A stretch of 61,755 bases of DNA from Schumannella soli (lineage in GTDB: Bacteria > Actinomycetota > Actinomycetes > Actinomycetales > Microbacteriaceae). Under the pieces are notes generated by a model. That model had not been told where the DNA came from and ran no database searches. It worked only from the letters and a program-made list of their open reading frames with translations. The position numbers and the translations under genes were made by a program. The stretch lies in assembly GCF_006517435.1 (NCBI RefSeq), contig NZ_VHQG01000001.1, positions 964,796 to 1,026,550 of the forward strand. Reading direction: 5' to 3'. This document shows positions 9,984 through 17,403 of this stretch, in pieces. Position 1 is the stretch's first letter; each line of letters begins with the position of its first letter.

Positions 9984-10617
9984 GGATTCCTCTCGGGGTG
10001 GTCAGTCGGCCCAGGCCGACGAGAAGCAGGTCGAGCACGAGCGCCAGCAGCACCACGCCGACGACGCCGACGACGATCGACTCGGTCGCTCCGGCGCCGC
10101 CGAGTCGCGACAGGCCGGAGAAGATGAAGCCGCCCATGCCGGGGCCGAGCACGTAGGCGGCCACGGCGGCGATGCCCATGATCATCTGGGCCGAGACGCG
10201 GATGCCGCCGAGGATGACCGGCCAGGCCATCGGCAGCTCGACGCGCAGGAAGGTGCGCAGCCGGCCCATACCGATGCCGCGCGCCGACTCGACGAGGGCG
10301 GGATCGACGCCGCCGAGCCCGACGATCGCGTTGCGCAGCACGGGCAGCACGGCGAAGAAGGTCACGACCACGACGGCCGGGGTCACGCCGAAGCCGAAGG
10401 GCGCGATCATCAGGCCGACGAGGGCGAAAGCGGGGATCGTGAGGCCGATCGCCGACACGCTGTTCGCGACCGAGGTCAGCGCGGGGCTGCGGTAGACGAG
10501 CGCGGCGATCACGACCGCGATGACGACGGCGAGCACGAGGCACTGCACGACGAGGGAGAGATGCTGCCAGGCCGAGAAACCGATGGCGTCGAGTCGTGTC
10601 GAGATGTAGTCCCACAT
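9976..10617 (-). CDS. Osmoprotectant ABC transporter permease (OpuCD/ProW type)
   Basis: 213 residues, first gene of the operon, about six membrane spans. The ATPase-coupling loop reads PALVESARGIGMGRLRTFLR followed by VELPMAWPVILGGIR, close to the sister permease, so the transporter is a heterodimer of two permeases as in OpuC systems. It overlaps the ATPase gene by eight bases. The chosen ATG lacks a clear Shine-Dalgarno sequence, so the start is the least certain in this operon. Its promoter must lie in the divergent region up to 10931. Confidence 0.9.
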   Translation of the reverse strand: MWDYISTRLDAIGFSAWQHLSLVVQCLVLAVVIAVVIAALVYRSPALTSVANSVSAIGLTIPAFALVGLMIAPFGFGVTPAVVVVTFFAVLPVLRNAIVGLGGVDPALVESARGIGMGRLRTFLRVELPMAWPVILGGIRVSAQMIMGIAAVAAYVLGPGMGGFIFSGLSRLGGAGATESIVVGVVGVVLLALVLDLLLVGLGRLTTPRGIRV

Positions 10618-10931
10618 CGTGGCGATCGCGCCGTCCGTTCCGTGTCGGGTTCCGTATGCCGTCTGCTCGTGAAAGCTCCCGACGGCACAGGTGTGACCGG
10701 GGTATCGGCCGTGGTGGTGGCGCCTCTCGGCGGTGCCGTCGAAATCTCCGCGGGGGTGAGCCGCGGGCTATTCGACCGTAGCGACCGGAGCGGCTCTCGA
10801 CTTCGTCCGGGGTACGCGATGACAGGTAGACCGTTCGTTCTCTCGTTTCGGAAACCCCCGGTCACGAGTGGATGCGTCGACGAACATCCACAAGTCCTGG
10901 GAACGACGGGCGTCGTGCCTAGAGTGGGGCC
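10618..10931. other. Divergent intergenic region between opu operon and phospholipase gene
   Basis: 314 bp without a supported gene. Near the phospholipase start lies TAGAGT (10920-10925), six bases before the GTG, which fits a leaderless -10 element; no good -35 is visible. Just upstream ACGACGGGCGTCGT (10903-10916) is an inverted repeat with 5-bp arms and could be an operator. I found no clear promoter for the opu operon. Confidence 0.4.
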
Positions 10932-12701
10932 GTGGCGGACCAGGACGACCGGGGAGACCGGGAATCGGCGGCGGATGACGGCGCGACCTCGCGTCGGCGC
11001 TTCCTCCGCCGGGCCGGCATCGGCGTCGCCGGCGCCGCGATCGGCGCCGCGGGCGCAGCCGGGGCGATCGCCGCGGCGCAGGGCCGATTCGGGGCCGGCG
11101 ACAACCCCGACGACGTCTACGGCTTTACGCCGCTGAAGGCCCGCCCCGAGCCGGGCTTCGACCACGTCGTCGTGCTGATGTTCGAGAACCGCAGCTTCGA
11201 CCACATCCTCGGCCGCCTCTATCCCGACGGGGCTCCGCGTGGTCAGCGCTTCGAGGGGCTGCAGGGCGAGCACGCGAACCTCCACCCCGACGGCACCCGC
11301 GTCGAGGCGCACGTCTACGAGGGCTCCACCGACTGGGTCATGTCGCAGCCCGACCCCGACCCGGGCGAGTTCTACGCGCACGTCAACACACAGTGGTTCG
11401 GCGTCGTCGATCCGCCGTCGAACGAGCGCCCGCAGGAGAACGGCTACACGGCGCCCTACAACGCCCCGGCGGATGCGTCGACGCGACGGCCCGACATGTC
11501 GGGCTTCGTGCACGACTACGTCGTCAACTACCGAATCGAGCGCGGCGCCGATCCGATGCCCGAGCAGTACCGGCCGGTCATGGGCGGCTTCGCCCCCGAG
11601 ATGCTGCCCGTGCTCTCGACCCTCGCCCGCAGCTTCGCCGTCTACGACCACTGGCACTGCGCCGTGCCGTCGCAGACCTTCTGCAACCGCGCCTTCTTCC
11701 ACGCCAGCACATCCCACGGCTTCGTCACGAACGCCGAGAACGGCGGGCAGCAGAAGTGGCTGGATGCCAGCCACGGCGAGACGATCTTCAACCGCCTCGA
11801 AGAAGCGGGGAAGAGCTGGCGCGTCTACTACGACGCCGACCAGGTGGTGTCGCTGACGGGGATGCTGCATGCGCCGGTGCTCGAGAAGTACTGGAAGAGC
11901 AACTTCCGCAGCATGGAGCAGTTCCACGACGACGCCCGCACCGGCAGGCTGCCCGACTACGCCTTCATCGAGCCGCGCATGGTCTTCGACCACAACGACA
12001 TGCATCCGCCGCAGAACCGCGTGCGCTTCCCGCACGTGCCCGGCGAGGCGTCGTACGACGTCGCCATGTCGGACATGCGCGCGGGCGAGGCGCTGCTCGC
12101 CGAGGTCTACGGGGCGGTGCGGGCGGGGTCATCGACCACCGGATCGAACGCGCTCAACACGCTGCTGCTCGCGACCTTCGACGAGCACGGCGGCATCTAC
12201 GACCACGTGCCGCCGCCCGCCGCCACGCCGCCGTCGGGCGAGCCGGTCGCGGGGGAGTGGGACTTCACCTTCGACCGGCTCGGCGGCCGCGTTCCGGCCA
12301 TCGCGATCTCGGCCTACACCCGCGCCGGCAGCATCATCAACGACGAGATGCACCACGGCTCGCTCGTGAAGACGATCTGCGAGCAGCACGGGCTCGAGCC
12401 GCTCACCCACCGCGACGCCGAGGCGACGAGCATGCGCAACGTCGTCAACCTGACGACGCCGCGCCAGCCGGCGCTCTGGCCCGACGTCGCGCCCGTGTAC
12501 GTGCCGGCGAATCCCGAGCGGAAGCCGCGCGCCCGTCCGACCGGCGCGCACGCGTCCCACGCCCTGACCGCGCCGGCGAAGAGCCTCATCGGCCTGCTGC
12601 TCGCGAAGTACGAGCCCACGGCGGCGGTGCCGGACACCTTCGCCGACGCCTACGACGTGCTCCACAAGCACGGCGAGCAGCTGTTCGGGGTGCGGGACTA
12701 G
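10932..12701 (+). CDS. Tat-exported phospholipase C / phosphoesterase family protein
   Basis: 589 residues. A twin-arginine signal (SRRRFLRRAGIGVAGAAIGA) shows export of a folded enzyme. The phosphoesterase family motifs follow: VVVLMFENRSFDHILG (about residues 79-94), YDHWHCAVPSQTFCNR, and FDEHGGIYDHVPPP. These metal-dependent enzymes hydrolyse phospholipid headgroups or acid phosphomonoesters; phosphate scavenging or lipid remodelling at the surface is the usual role. Length is somewhat above the typical 450-520 because of the leader and a C-terminal tail ending in a helical FADAYDVLHKHGEQLF. The start is GTG at 10932, apparently without a leader. Neighbours do not suggest a pathway. Confidence 0.92.
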   Translation: MADQDDRGDRESAADDGATSRRRFLRRAGIGVAGAAIGAAGAAGAIAAAQGRFGAGDNPDDVYGFTPLKARPEPGFDHVVVLMFENRSFDHILGRLYPDGAPRGQRFEGLQGEHANLHPDGTRVEAHVYEGSTDWVMSQPDPDPGEFYAHVNTQWFGVVDPPSNERPQENGYTAPYNAPADASTRRPDMSGFVHDYVVNYRIERGADPMPEQYRPVMGGFAPEMLPVLSTLARSFAVYDHWHCAVPSQTFCNRAFFHASTSHGFVTNAENGGQQKWLDASHGETIFNRLEEAGKSWRVYYDADQVVSLTGMLHAPVLEKYWKSNFRSMEQFHDDARTGRLPDYAFIEPRMVFDHNDMHPPQNRVRFPHVPGEASYDVAMSDMRAGEALLAEVYGAVRAGSSTTGSNALNTLLLATFDEHGGIYDHVPPPAATPPSGEPVAGEWDFTFDRLGGRVPAIAISAYTRAGSIINDEMHHGSLVKTICEQHGLEPLTHRDAEATSMRNVVNLTTPRQPALWPDVAPVYVPANPERKPRARPTGAHASHALTAPAKSLIGLLLAKYEPTAAVPDTFADAYDVLHKHGEQLFGVRD

Positions 12702-12733
12702 TTCGGACTCGACCAGGAGTCGCCGCATCCGCC
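12702..12733. terminator. Short hairpin between convergent genes
   Basis: GACTC-GACCAG-GAGTC (12706-12721) sits in the 32-bp gap between the converging phospholipase and kinase genes. The stem is only 5 bp and no T tract follows, so it is a weak terminator candidate. Confidence 0.3.
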
Positions 12734-13693
12734 TCAGGCGAGGGCGCGCATCCACTCCCCGTGGTGAGCGGCGAGGAAGTCGGCGACGCCGCGCCAGTGG
12801 GCGCCGTGACCGGCGGTGAACATCGTGGCCCAGGGCTCGACGCCCGCTACGTGGGTGTCGCGGAGGTGGTCGTGCATGGCGGCGGCGCGGGGCGCGAGCA
12901 GCGCGAGCGTGCGGCCGCGGAGGTCGGCGAGGTCGGCAGGCGTGAGCGGGTCAGCGACGTAGCCGCGCCAGAGGGCGCGCATCCGCTCGGCGATCTCGCG
13001 CGGATCGGCGTCGGCGTGCGCGAAGGCGAAAGCGGGCAGGGCGTAGGCGAGCTCCCAGGCGCGGGTCGTCGGGCCCGCGCCATCCCAGTCGATGAAGGTC
13101 AGGCGAGGCATCGCGGTGGGCGGCACCGCATCGGTCTCGGCGTCGCCTTCGATCACGAGGTTCCAAGGCGCGAGGTCGTGGTGCCCGATGACGTCGGGCT
13201 CGCCGGTCGCGCTCGCCGCGGACGGGGCCGGCAGCAGGGGCTCGGCGAAGGGCGGGCGCGCGGCGCTCATCCACTCGCCCGGGCTCGGACTGGCGTCGTG
13301 GATGCGTCGGATCAGCGCGCCGATCGCGTGCAGCCGTGCGGAGTCGAAGGGCGGCAGGTCGAGGGCGAGGGCGCCGGGCACGAAGTCGAGCACCTGGCGT
13401 CCGGCGGCGTCGCGGCCGAGGGCGCGGGGCAGGGGCAGCTCGGGGTCGCGCTCGGCGAGGAGGGCGAGGTACGCGTGCACCGCCGGGGTGCCGGCGAGCC
13501 AGGGCTTGCGCACGGTGTCGCCGACGCGCACGACGCCGGCGCTGGCGTTGCCGCCGGCGAGCGGCTGCTCGGTGAGCGGCTCCGGACGGGCGGGCCGGCC
13601 GGGCTGCGCGGGCAGGCCCGGGAGCGCGGGCGAGGCGGCGCCGGTGTCGGCATCCTCGCCGTGGGCGGCGCGTTCGCGATCCCCGTCGATCAT
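12734..13693 (-). CDS. Aminoglycoside phosphotransferase (APH)/choline kinase-family protein
   Basis: 319 residues of the protein-kinase-like APH fold. The catalytic loop is HHDLAPWNLVIEGDAE (HxDxxxxN) and the metal-binding segment is LTFIDWDGAGP. The N-terminal part has the nucleotide-binding strands VVRVGDTVRKPW. Substrates in this family include aminoglycosides, choline, homoserine and other small hydroxyl compounds, and nothing here narrows the choice; resistance should not be assumed. The ATG at 13693 was preferred because the upstream in-frame stretch overlaps the divergently placed DoxX-like gene and is out of character. The first 45 residues are Pro/Gly/Ala-rich and may be disordered. 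Confidence 0.85.
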   Translation of the reverse strand: MIDGDRERAAHGEDADTGAASPALPGLPAQPGRPARPEPLTEQPLAGGNASAGVVRVGDTVRKPWLAGTPAVHAYLALLAERDPELPLPRALGRDAAGRQVLDFVPGALALDLPPFDSARLHAIGALIRRIHDASPSPGEWMSAARPPFAEPLLPAPSAASATGEPDVIGHHDLAPWNLVIEGDAETDAVPPTAMPRLTFIDWDGAGPTTRAWELAYALPAFAFAHADADPREIAERMRALWRGYVADPLTPADLADLRGRTLALLAPRAAAMHDHLRDTHVAGVEPWATMFTAGHGAHWRGVADFLAAHHGEWMRALA

Positions 13694-13765
13694 CCGGCGA
13701 GCGTAACCGGGGCGGGGGCTGGGAAGGCGAGCCGCGCATCCACTCGATGACGGAAGGTGGGCGGC

Positions 13766-14296
13766 ATGGCGCGCGCGAAGGACGACCGGCGAGACGACGG
13801 CACGAAGTATCAGCTCGCGGGGCACACCGATGGGATATCCGCCGACGGACTCCCTGAACCCGAAGCACTCGCCGATCGCGACGAGCCCGTCGAGCCCCCG
13901 AGCGGCATCCGACGGCTGGCGCGCGTCGCGCTCGGGGTCGCCTTGGTCGGCGCCGGGATCGGGCACCTGACGTTCGCCCGCCGCGACTTCCGCGCGCAGG
14001 TGCCGAAGGGCGTGACCGAGGTCACCGGATTCAGCGAAGACCAGGTCGTGCTCATGTCGGGCATCGCCGAGATCGGCCTCGGCGGGGCGCTCGCCGTGCT
14101 CGGACGCGGACGTCGCGATCGGCGCCGGCTCGGCGTGGTGGCGGCGCTGTTCTTCGCGGCGGTGTTCCCCGGCAACGTCGCCCAGTGGGTGAACCGGCGC
14201 GACGGCTTCGGGCTCGACACCGACGACAAGCGCGCGCTGCGCCTGCTCGGGCAGCCGCTGCTCATCGCCTGGGCGCTCTGGTCGACGCGCCGCTGA
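13766..14296 (+). CDS. DoxX-like membrane protein
   Basis: 176 residues: a charged N-terminal tail of about 50 residues, then four hydrophobic segments (VALGVALVGAGIGHLTF, MSGIAEIGLGGALAVLG, LGVVAALFFAAVFPGNVAQW and LLGQPLLIAWALW). The arrangement and the GxGHL and PGN motifs fit the DoxX/DoxD-like superfamily of small redox or quinone-linked membrane proteins; no catalytic function can be assigned. ATG 13766 has GGAAGG eight bases upstream, better than the GTG at 13757. It appears monocistronic. Confidence 0.75.
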   Translation: MARAKDDRRDDGTKYQLAGHTDGISADGLPEPEALADRDEPVEPPSGIRRLARVALGVALVGAGIGHLTFARRDFRAQVPKGVTEVTGFSEDQVVLMSGIAEIGLGGALAVLGRGRRDRRRLGVVAALFFAAVFPGNVAQWVNRRDGFGLDTDDKRALRLLGQPLLIAWALWSTRR

Positions 14297-14565
14297 GCGC
14301 GCGGAGTCCCGCCGCGGCAGGTGCTGGCCGCCGCGGGCGCTGGCCGCGGCGGTGCGTCTCCGGTTTCGGAATCAGGAGCCTGGCGAGCGACGCCGGGGCG
14401 CCACCACCGCTCCGCATCCGAAACCGCGAACACATACGGCGAACGCGGGTCGGCGTGCGAGTCGACCGGGCCGAGCGGTGACCGGACCGATCGCGTGCGC
14501 CGCGCATCCACCGGCCGCCCTGTGGCAGACTGCACGCGGTGCTCGGCCTCCCCGGTCGGCGCTGC
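14297..14565. other. Intergenic leader upstream of crcB pair
   Basis: 269 bp with no supported gene and no clear promoter. It precedes the riboswitch-like element at 14566-14621. The promoter of the crcB pair is expected here. Confidence 0.4.
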
Positions 14566-14621
14566 GGCGGTGGGGCTCACCGGAACCGAACCTCGCACCT
14601 GGTGCGACAACAGTCCCTGTC
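14566..14621 (+). promoter_or_regulatory. Candidate fluoride (crcB-type) riboswitch
   Basis: The element aligns with the crcB RNA layout. GGCGGTGGGGCTCACC (14566-14581) resembles the first hairpin, then AACCG (14584-14588), then a clean hairpin TCGCACC-TGGTGCGA (14593-14607), then AGTCCC (14612-14617). That last segment can pair with the loop GGGGCT (14572-14577), reproducing the expected pseudoknot. It ends 34 bases before a fluoride exporter gene. Against it: the normally conserved UGAUG before the pseudoknot reads CAACA, and the first stem has a C-A mismatch. Confidence 0.45.
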
Positions 14622-14655
14622 TCGGCACTTCGGCGTGCTTGCAGATGGGAGACCC

Positions 14656-15243
14656 GTGAACGAGAACCGCCCCGACGACCGCGATCCGCGTGACGAGCGC
14701 GATCCGCGCGACGACGCACGGCGCCTGCACCCTCCCGAGAACGCGCGCCTGGTGCGTCGCGACTCCGCCCCCGAGCTGCCGCTCGACCCCGACACGGATG
14801 CGGTGGATCTCGCCAGCGGACGCTCGCTTCCGGTGCATCTGCGCCCGACGTCGCTGCTGCTGGTCATCGCCGGCGGAACCGTCGGCACGCTCGTGCGGGA
14901 GCTGATCGATCTGGCGCTGCCGCGCCCGGGCGGGCTTCCGGTCAGCATCCTGCTCATCAACCTCAGCGGAGCGCTGATCCTGGGGGCGCTGCTCGAGGGG
15001 CTGGTGCGGCGCGGACCCGATGAAGGTCGGCGCCGCAGCGTCCGGCTGCTCGTCGGAACCGGCGTGCTCGGCGGGTACACGACTTACTCGGCGCTCGCCG
15101 CCGACAGCGCCAAGCTGCTGCTCGGCGGCGACGCGCTGCTCGGGGTGCTCTACCCGCTCGCGACGCTGCTTCTCGGCGCGCTCGCCTCGCTGGCCGGCAT
15201 CCTGCTCGCTCGGCGGATCGTGCGGGCGGGGGCCGGCGCATGA
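14656..15243 (+). CDS. crcB: Fluoride channel CrcB/FluC, first subunit
   Basis: 195 residues: a charged, Asp/Arg-rich N-terminal tail of about 70 residues, then four membrane spans. Family motifs are GGTVGTLVREL in span 1, ILLINLSGALILGALL in span 2 and GVLGGYTTYSALA in span 3 (the helix-break and Na+ site region). CrcB/FluC channels dissipate cytosolic fluoride. Paired genes, as here, usually make a heterodimer. The GTG at 14656 follows GATGGGAGA. The long tail is unusual, since FluC proteins are mostly about 125 residues. The gene overlaps the second crcB by four bases. Confidence 0.93.
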   Translation: MNENRPDDRDPRDERDPRDDARRLHPPENARLVRRDSAPELPLDPDTDAVDLASGRSLPVHLRPTSLLLVIAGGTVGTLVRELIDLALPRPGGLPVSILLINLSGALILGALLEGLVRRGPDEGRRRSVRLLVGTGVLGGYTTYSALAADSAKLLLGGDALLGVLYPLATLLLGALASLAGILLARRIVRAGAGA

Positions 15244-15632
15244 CCGTCGTTACCGTGCTCGTCGTCGCGCTCTGCGGCGGACTCGGCGCCGCCATCCGCC
15301 TCGCGCTCGACGGACTCATCCGCGGCCGCAGCGCGCGCAGCGCCCGCCTGTCGACCTTCCCTGTCGGAACGCTCGTGATCAACGTGACGGGCTCGTTCAT
15401 CCTCGGACTGCTCGCCGGCCTCGCCCAGGCGAACGCCGCACCGGCCCTGCTCGTGAGCGCGCTCGGCACGGGGCTGATGGGCGGATACACGACGTTCAGC
15501 ACGGCGAGCTTCGAGACCGTGCGTCTGCTGCAGGGCCGCCGCTGGGTCGCGGCCGCGCTCAACGGACTCGGGATGCTCGTGATCGCCGTCGCGGCGGGTG
15601 TGCTCGGGATCGTGGTCGGCCGCCTCGCCTGA
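15240..15632 (+). CDS. crcB: Fluoride channel CrcB/FluC, second subunit
   Basis: 130 residues, the usual family length. Four spans with GGLGAAIRLALD, TLVINVTGSFILGLLAG and GLMGGYTTFSTASFE. The conserved Asn in span 2 and the GGYTTFST break in span 3 are both present, so the pore should be functional. It overlaps the first crcB (ATGA) and is probably the partner subunit of a dual-topology-derived heterodimer. Confidence 0.95.
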   Translation: MTVVTVLVVALCGGLGAAIRLALDGLIRGRSARSARLSTFPVGTLVINVTGSFILGLLAGLAQANAAPALLVSALGTGLMGGYTTFSTASFETVRLLQGRRWVAAALNGLGMLVIAVAAGVLGIVVGRLA

Positions 15633-16065
15633 GCCTCGGGCGTCCGGTGTGCGGGGTCGGCGAGACGACCGGGCGTCGGCCGGCCGAGTGTCGTGACGCG
15701 GATACTGCTCAGGCGTCGGGGCGATGCCGCCCGCGAGCCCAGTGGTACGCGTGGCCAGTATCGGCGACAGGGTTTCGGTGGCGGGTCGCGGATGCGCGAC
15801 AGGCTCGAGCTTCGCAGCGGGACGACGGTCGCGTGCATCCGAATCCGCCTACCGCTGCCGCGCACTGGCCGCGCCCGGCCGCCGGTACTGCTCGGAGGGG
15901 TGGGCGGCGGCGCGGGCTGCTCCGGAGGCACGGCTGGCCAGTATCGGCATTCCTGGCGGGTGCACGGCTTCGGGCGAACTGGCGGGCGGCGTGCGCGGCG
16001 GGTGCGCCACGCGGGGCGCGGCGGCGGAGTGGCGGCGGCGAGCCGCCGCACGAGAGGGTGGGGGC
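15633..16065. other. Gene-free stretch holding CAGTATC-type repeats
   Basis: 433 bp without a supported gene; frames on both strands lack ribosome sites and recognisable products. It carries the dispersed repeat described at 15698-15947. Confidence 0.6.
15698..15947. repeat. Dispersed GGATACTG / CAGTATCGGC repeat cluster
   Basis: Four related sites: GCGGATACTG (15698-15707), GCCAGTATCGGCG (15754-15766), CCGGTACTGCTCGG (15881-15894) and GCCAGTATCGGC (15936-15947). Outward sites face each other as an inverted pair (GATACTG ... CAGTATC). The same core builds the dense array at 53891-54325, so this is a repeat family with at least two loci. Confidence 0.6.
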
Positions 16066-16389
16066 ATGACCGACCTGGATGACGCTTTCGTGGAGGCGGC
16101 CGCCCAGTCCGCGTTCGAGATCGACCACCGCGGCACCGATGTGCTGCTGCGGGCTCCCGAGCGCGAGGAGACGTTCGCGGCGCCGGCGGGCGACGACGAG
16201 GCGACGCCGTTCACGCTCGACGGCGGCCGCGACGACGTCGTGCTCGAGGTGGTCGTCGACGGCGAGGTCGTCGGGCTCGTCGTGCCGGTGGATGACGGCT
16301 TCGGCGTGCTCATCGTGCCCGAAGACGGCGAGGAGCCCTCCGGTGAACTGGAGACCCTCGAAGAGGCGCTCGACGAGCTCGGCATCTGA
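16066..16389 (+). CDS. Small acidic protein of unknown function
   Basis: 107 residues, strongly acidic (DD, EE and DE runs), no signal peptide or membrane segment. Alternating hydrophobic residues suggest a small beta-rich fold (VVLEVVVDGEVVGLVVPVDDG), followed by an acidic helix (LETLEEALDELGI). GAGAGGGTGGGG upstream of ATG 16066 is a plausible ribosome site. I do not recognise the family. It lies alone between the crcB operon and the kinase gene on the same strand. Confidence 0.65.
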   Translation: MTDLDDAFVEAAAQSAFEIDHRGTDVLLRAPEREETFAAPAGDDEATPFTLDGGRDDVVLEVVVDGEVVGLVVPVDDGFGVLIVPEDGEEPSGELETLEEALDELGI

Positions 16390-16455
16390 CCGACCCGGCT
16401 CGCGTACGCACACCCCGATCGACCGCACCGCCGACGTCACTGCTAGCGTCGCCGC

Positions 16456-17403
16456 ATGCGTGGCGAAGACCGGATCGGCGCCGCCCTGACGGCCGCGCTC
16501 GCCGTCTCCGACACCCCGCCGCCCCCGTCGACGCTGGTCGCGATCGCGGCGGAGGCGATCGGCGCGGCGCGCTGCGAGCTGAGCCTGGGCACGAAGGCGC
16601 TCAGCTGGGGTGTGCACGATCCCCAGCGGCACGGCGAGGTCGCGACGCTCGTGCTCGGCACCGATCCCGACATCGTCGCGACCGTCGCTCCGGCGCACGC
16701 GATGCCCTCGCCGGAGGCGTGGCAGCCGCTGCTCGTGCTGCTCACGCCGTACGCGGCGGAGGATTCGACGTGGCACGCCCGGCGTCGTCAGCAGGAGGCG
16801 GCACGGCGCATCGACGATGTGCGCTGGCGTGCGTCGGCCGACATGGAGCACGAGCGCCGTCGCCTCGAACGCGACCTGCACGATGGAGCGCAGCACCACC
16901 TGGTCGCCCTGCGCATGGCGATCGCGCTCGGCGACCACCTGCAGCACGAGCCGGGTGCGGAGGCGCGGCTCGCGGCGCTCGGCGCCCAGCTCGACGCCGC
17001 CGAGGACCTGCTGATCGCGACCGCCCGGGGCGTGCTGCCGAAGGTGCTGGCCACCTCGGGTCTGCAGGGGGCGCTGCGCGCGCTCGCCGGCGCCGACGTC
17101 GAGGTGGATGCGGACATCCCGCGGCTCATGCCGGCCGTCGAGTCGGCGCTGTACTACCTGGCGCTCGAGGCCGTCAGCAACGCGCACAAGCATGCGCCGG
17201 GTGCGCGCATCCTCGTCGAGGCCCGGCTCGCCCACGGTCGGGCGCGGGTGGAGGTGCGGGATGACGGCCCGGGCTTCGTGGTCGGCGACGACGTCGGCGG
17301 TCTCGCTTACCTCGCCGACCGCATCCGGGCCATCGACGGCACCCTCGAGGTGCGCTCGGCGCCGGGCGCGGGCACCCGCGTGATCGCCTCCGTGCCCTAC
17401 TGA
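16456..17403 (+). CDS. NarL-type sensor histidine kinase, no membrane segment
   Basis: 315 residues. An N-terminal GAF-like region (1-110) is followed by a HisKA_3 dimer domain with the phosphoacceptor H142 in RLERDLHDGAQHHLVALR, and a HATPase domain with an N-box (LALEAVSNAHKHA) and the G1 box VRDDGPGF. There are no transmembrane spans, so the signal is cytosolic. TAGCGT six bases before the ATG fits a leaderless -10. The 3' end overlaps by seven bases the oppositely oriented pseudokinase, whose operon carries the only response regulator nearby, so that regulator is its likely partner. Confidence 0.9.
   Translation: MRGEDRIGAALTAALAVSDTPPPPSTLVAIAAEAIGAARCELSLGTKALSWGVHDPQRHGEVATLVLGTDPDIVATVAPAHAMPSPEAWQPLLVLLTPYAAEDSTWHARRRQQEAARRIDDVRWRASADMEHERRRLERDLHDGAQHHLVALRMAIALGDHLQHEPGAEARLAALGAQLDAAEDLLIATARGVLPKVLATSGLQGALRALAGADVEVDADIPRLMPAVESALYYLALEAVSNAHKHAPGARILVEARLAHGRARVEVRDDGPGFVVGDDVGGLAYLADRIRAIDGTLEVRSAPGAGTRVIASVPY

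Noticed and set aside
12734-13693. Aminoglycoside resistance gene
   Set aside because: Only the general APH/choline-kinase fold is supported; nothing identifies an antibiotic substrate.
14641-14760. Extending the first crcB frame upstream to 14539
   Set aside because: That start would lie within the riboswitch-like element and adds no membrane sequence; GTG 14656 has a ribosome site.
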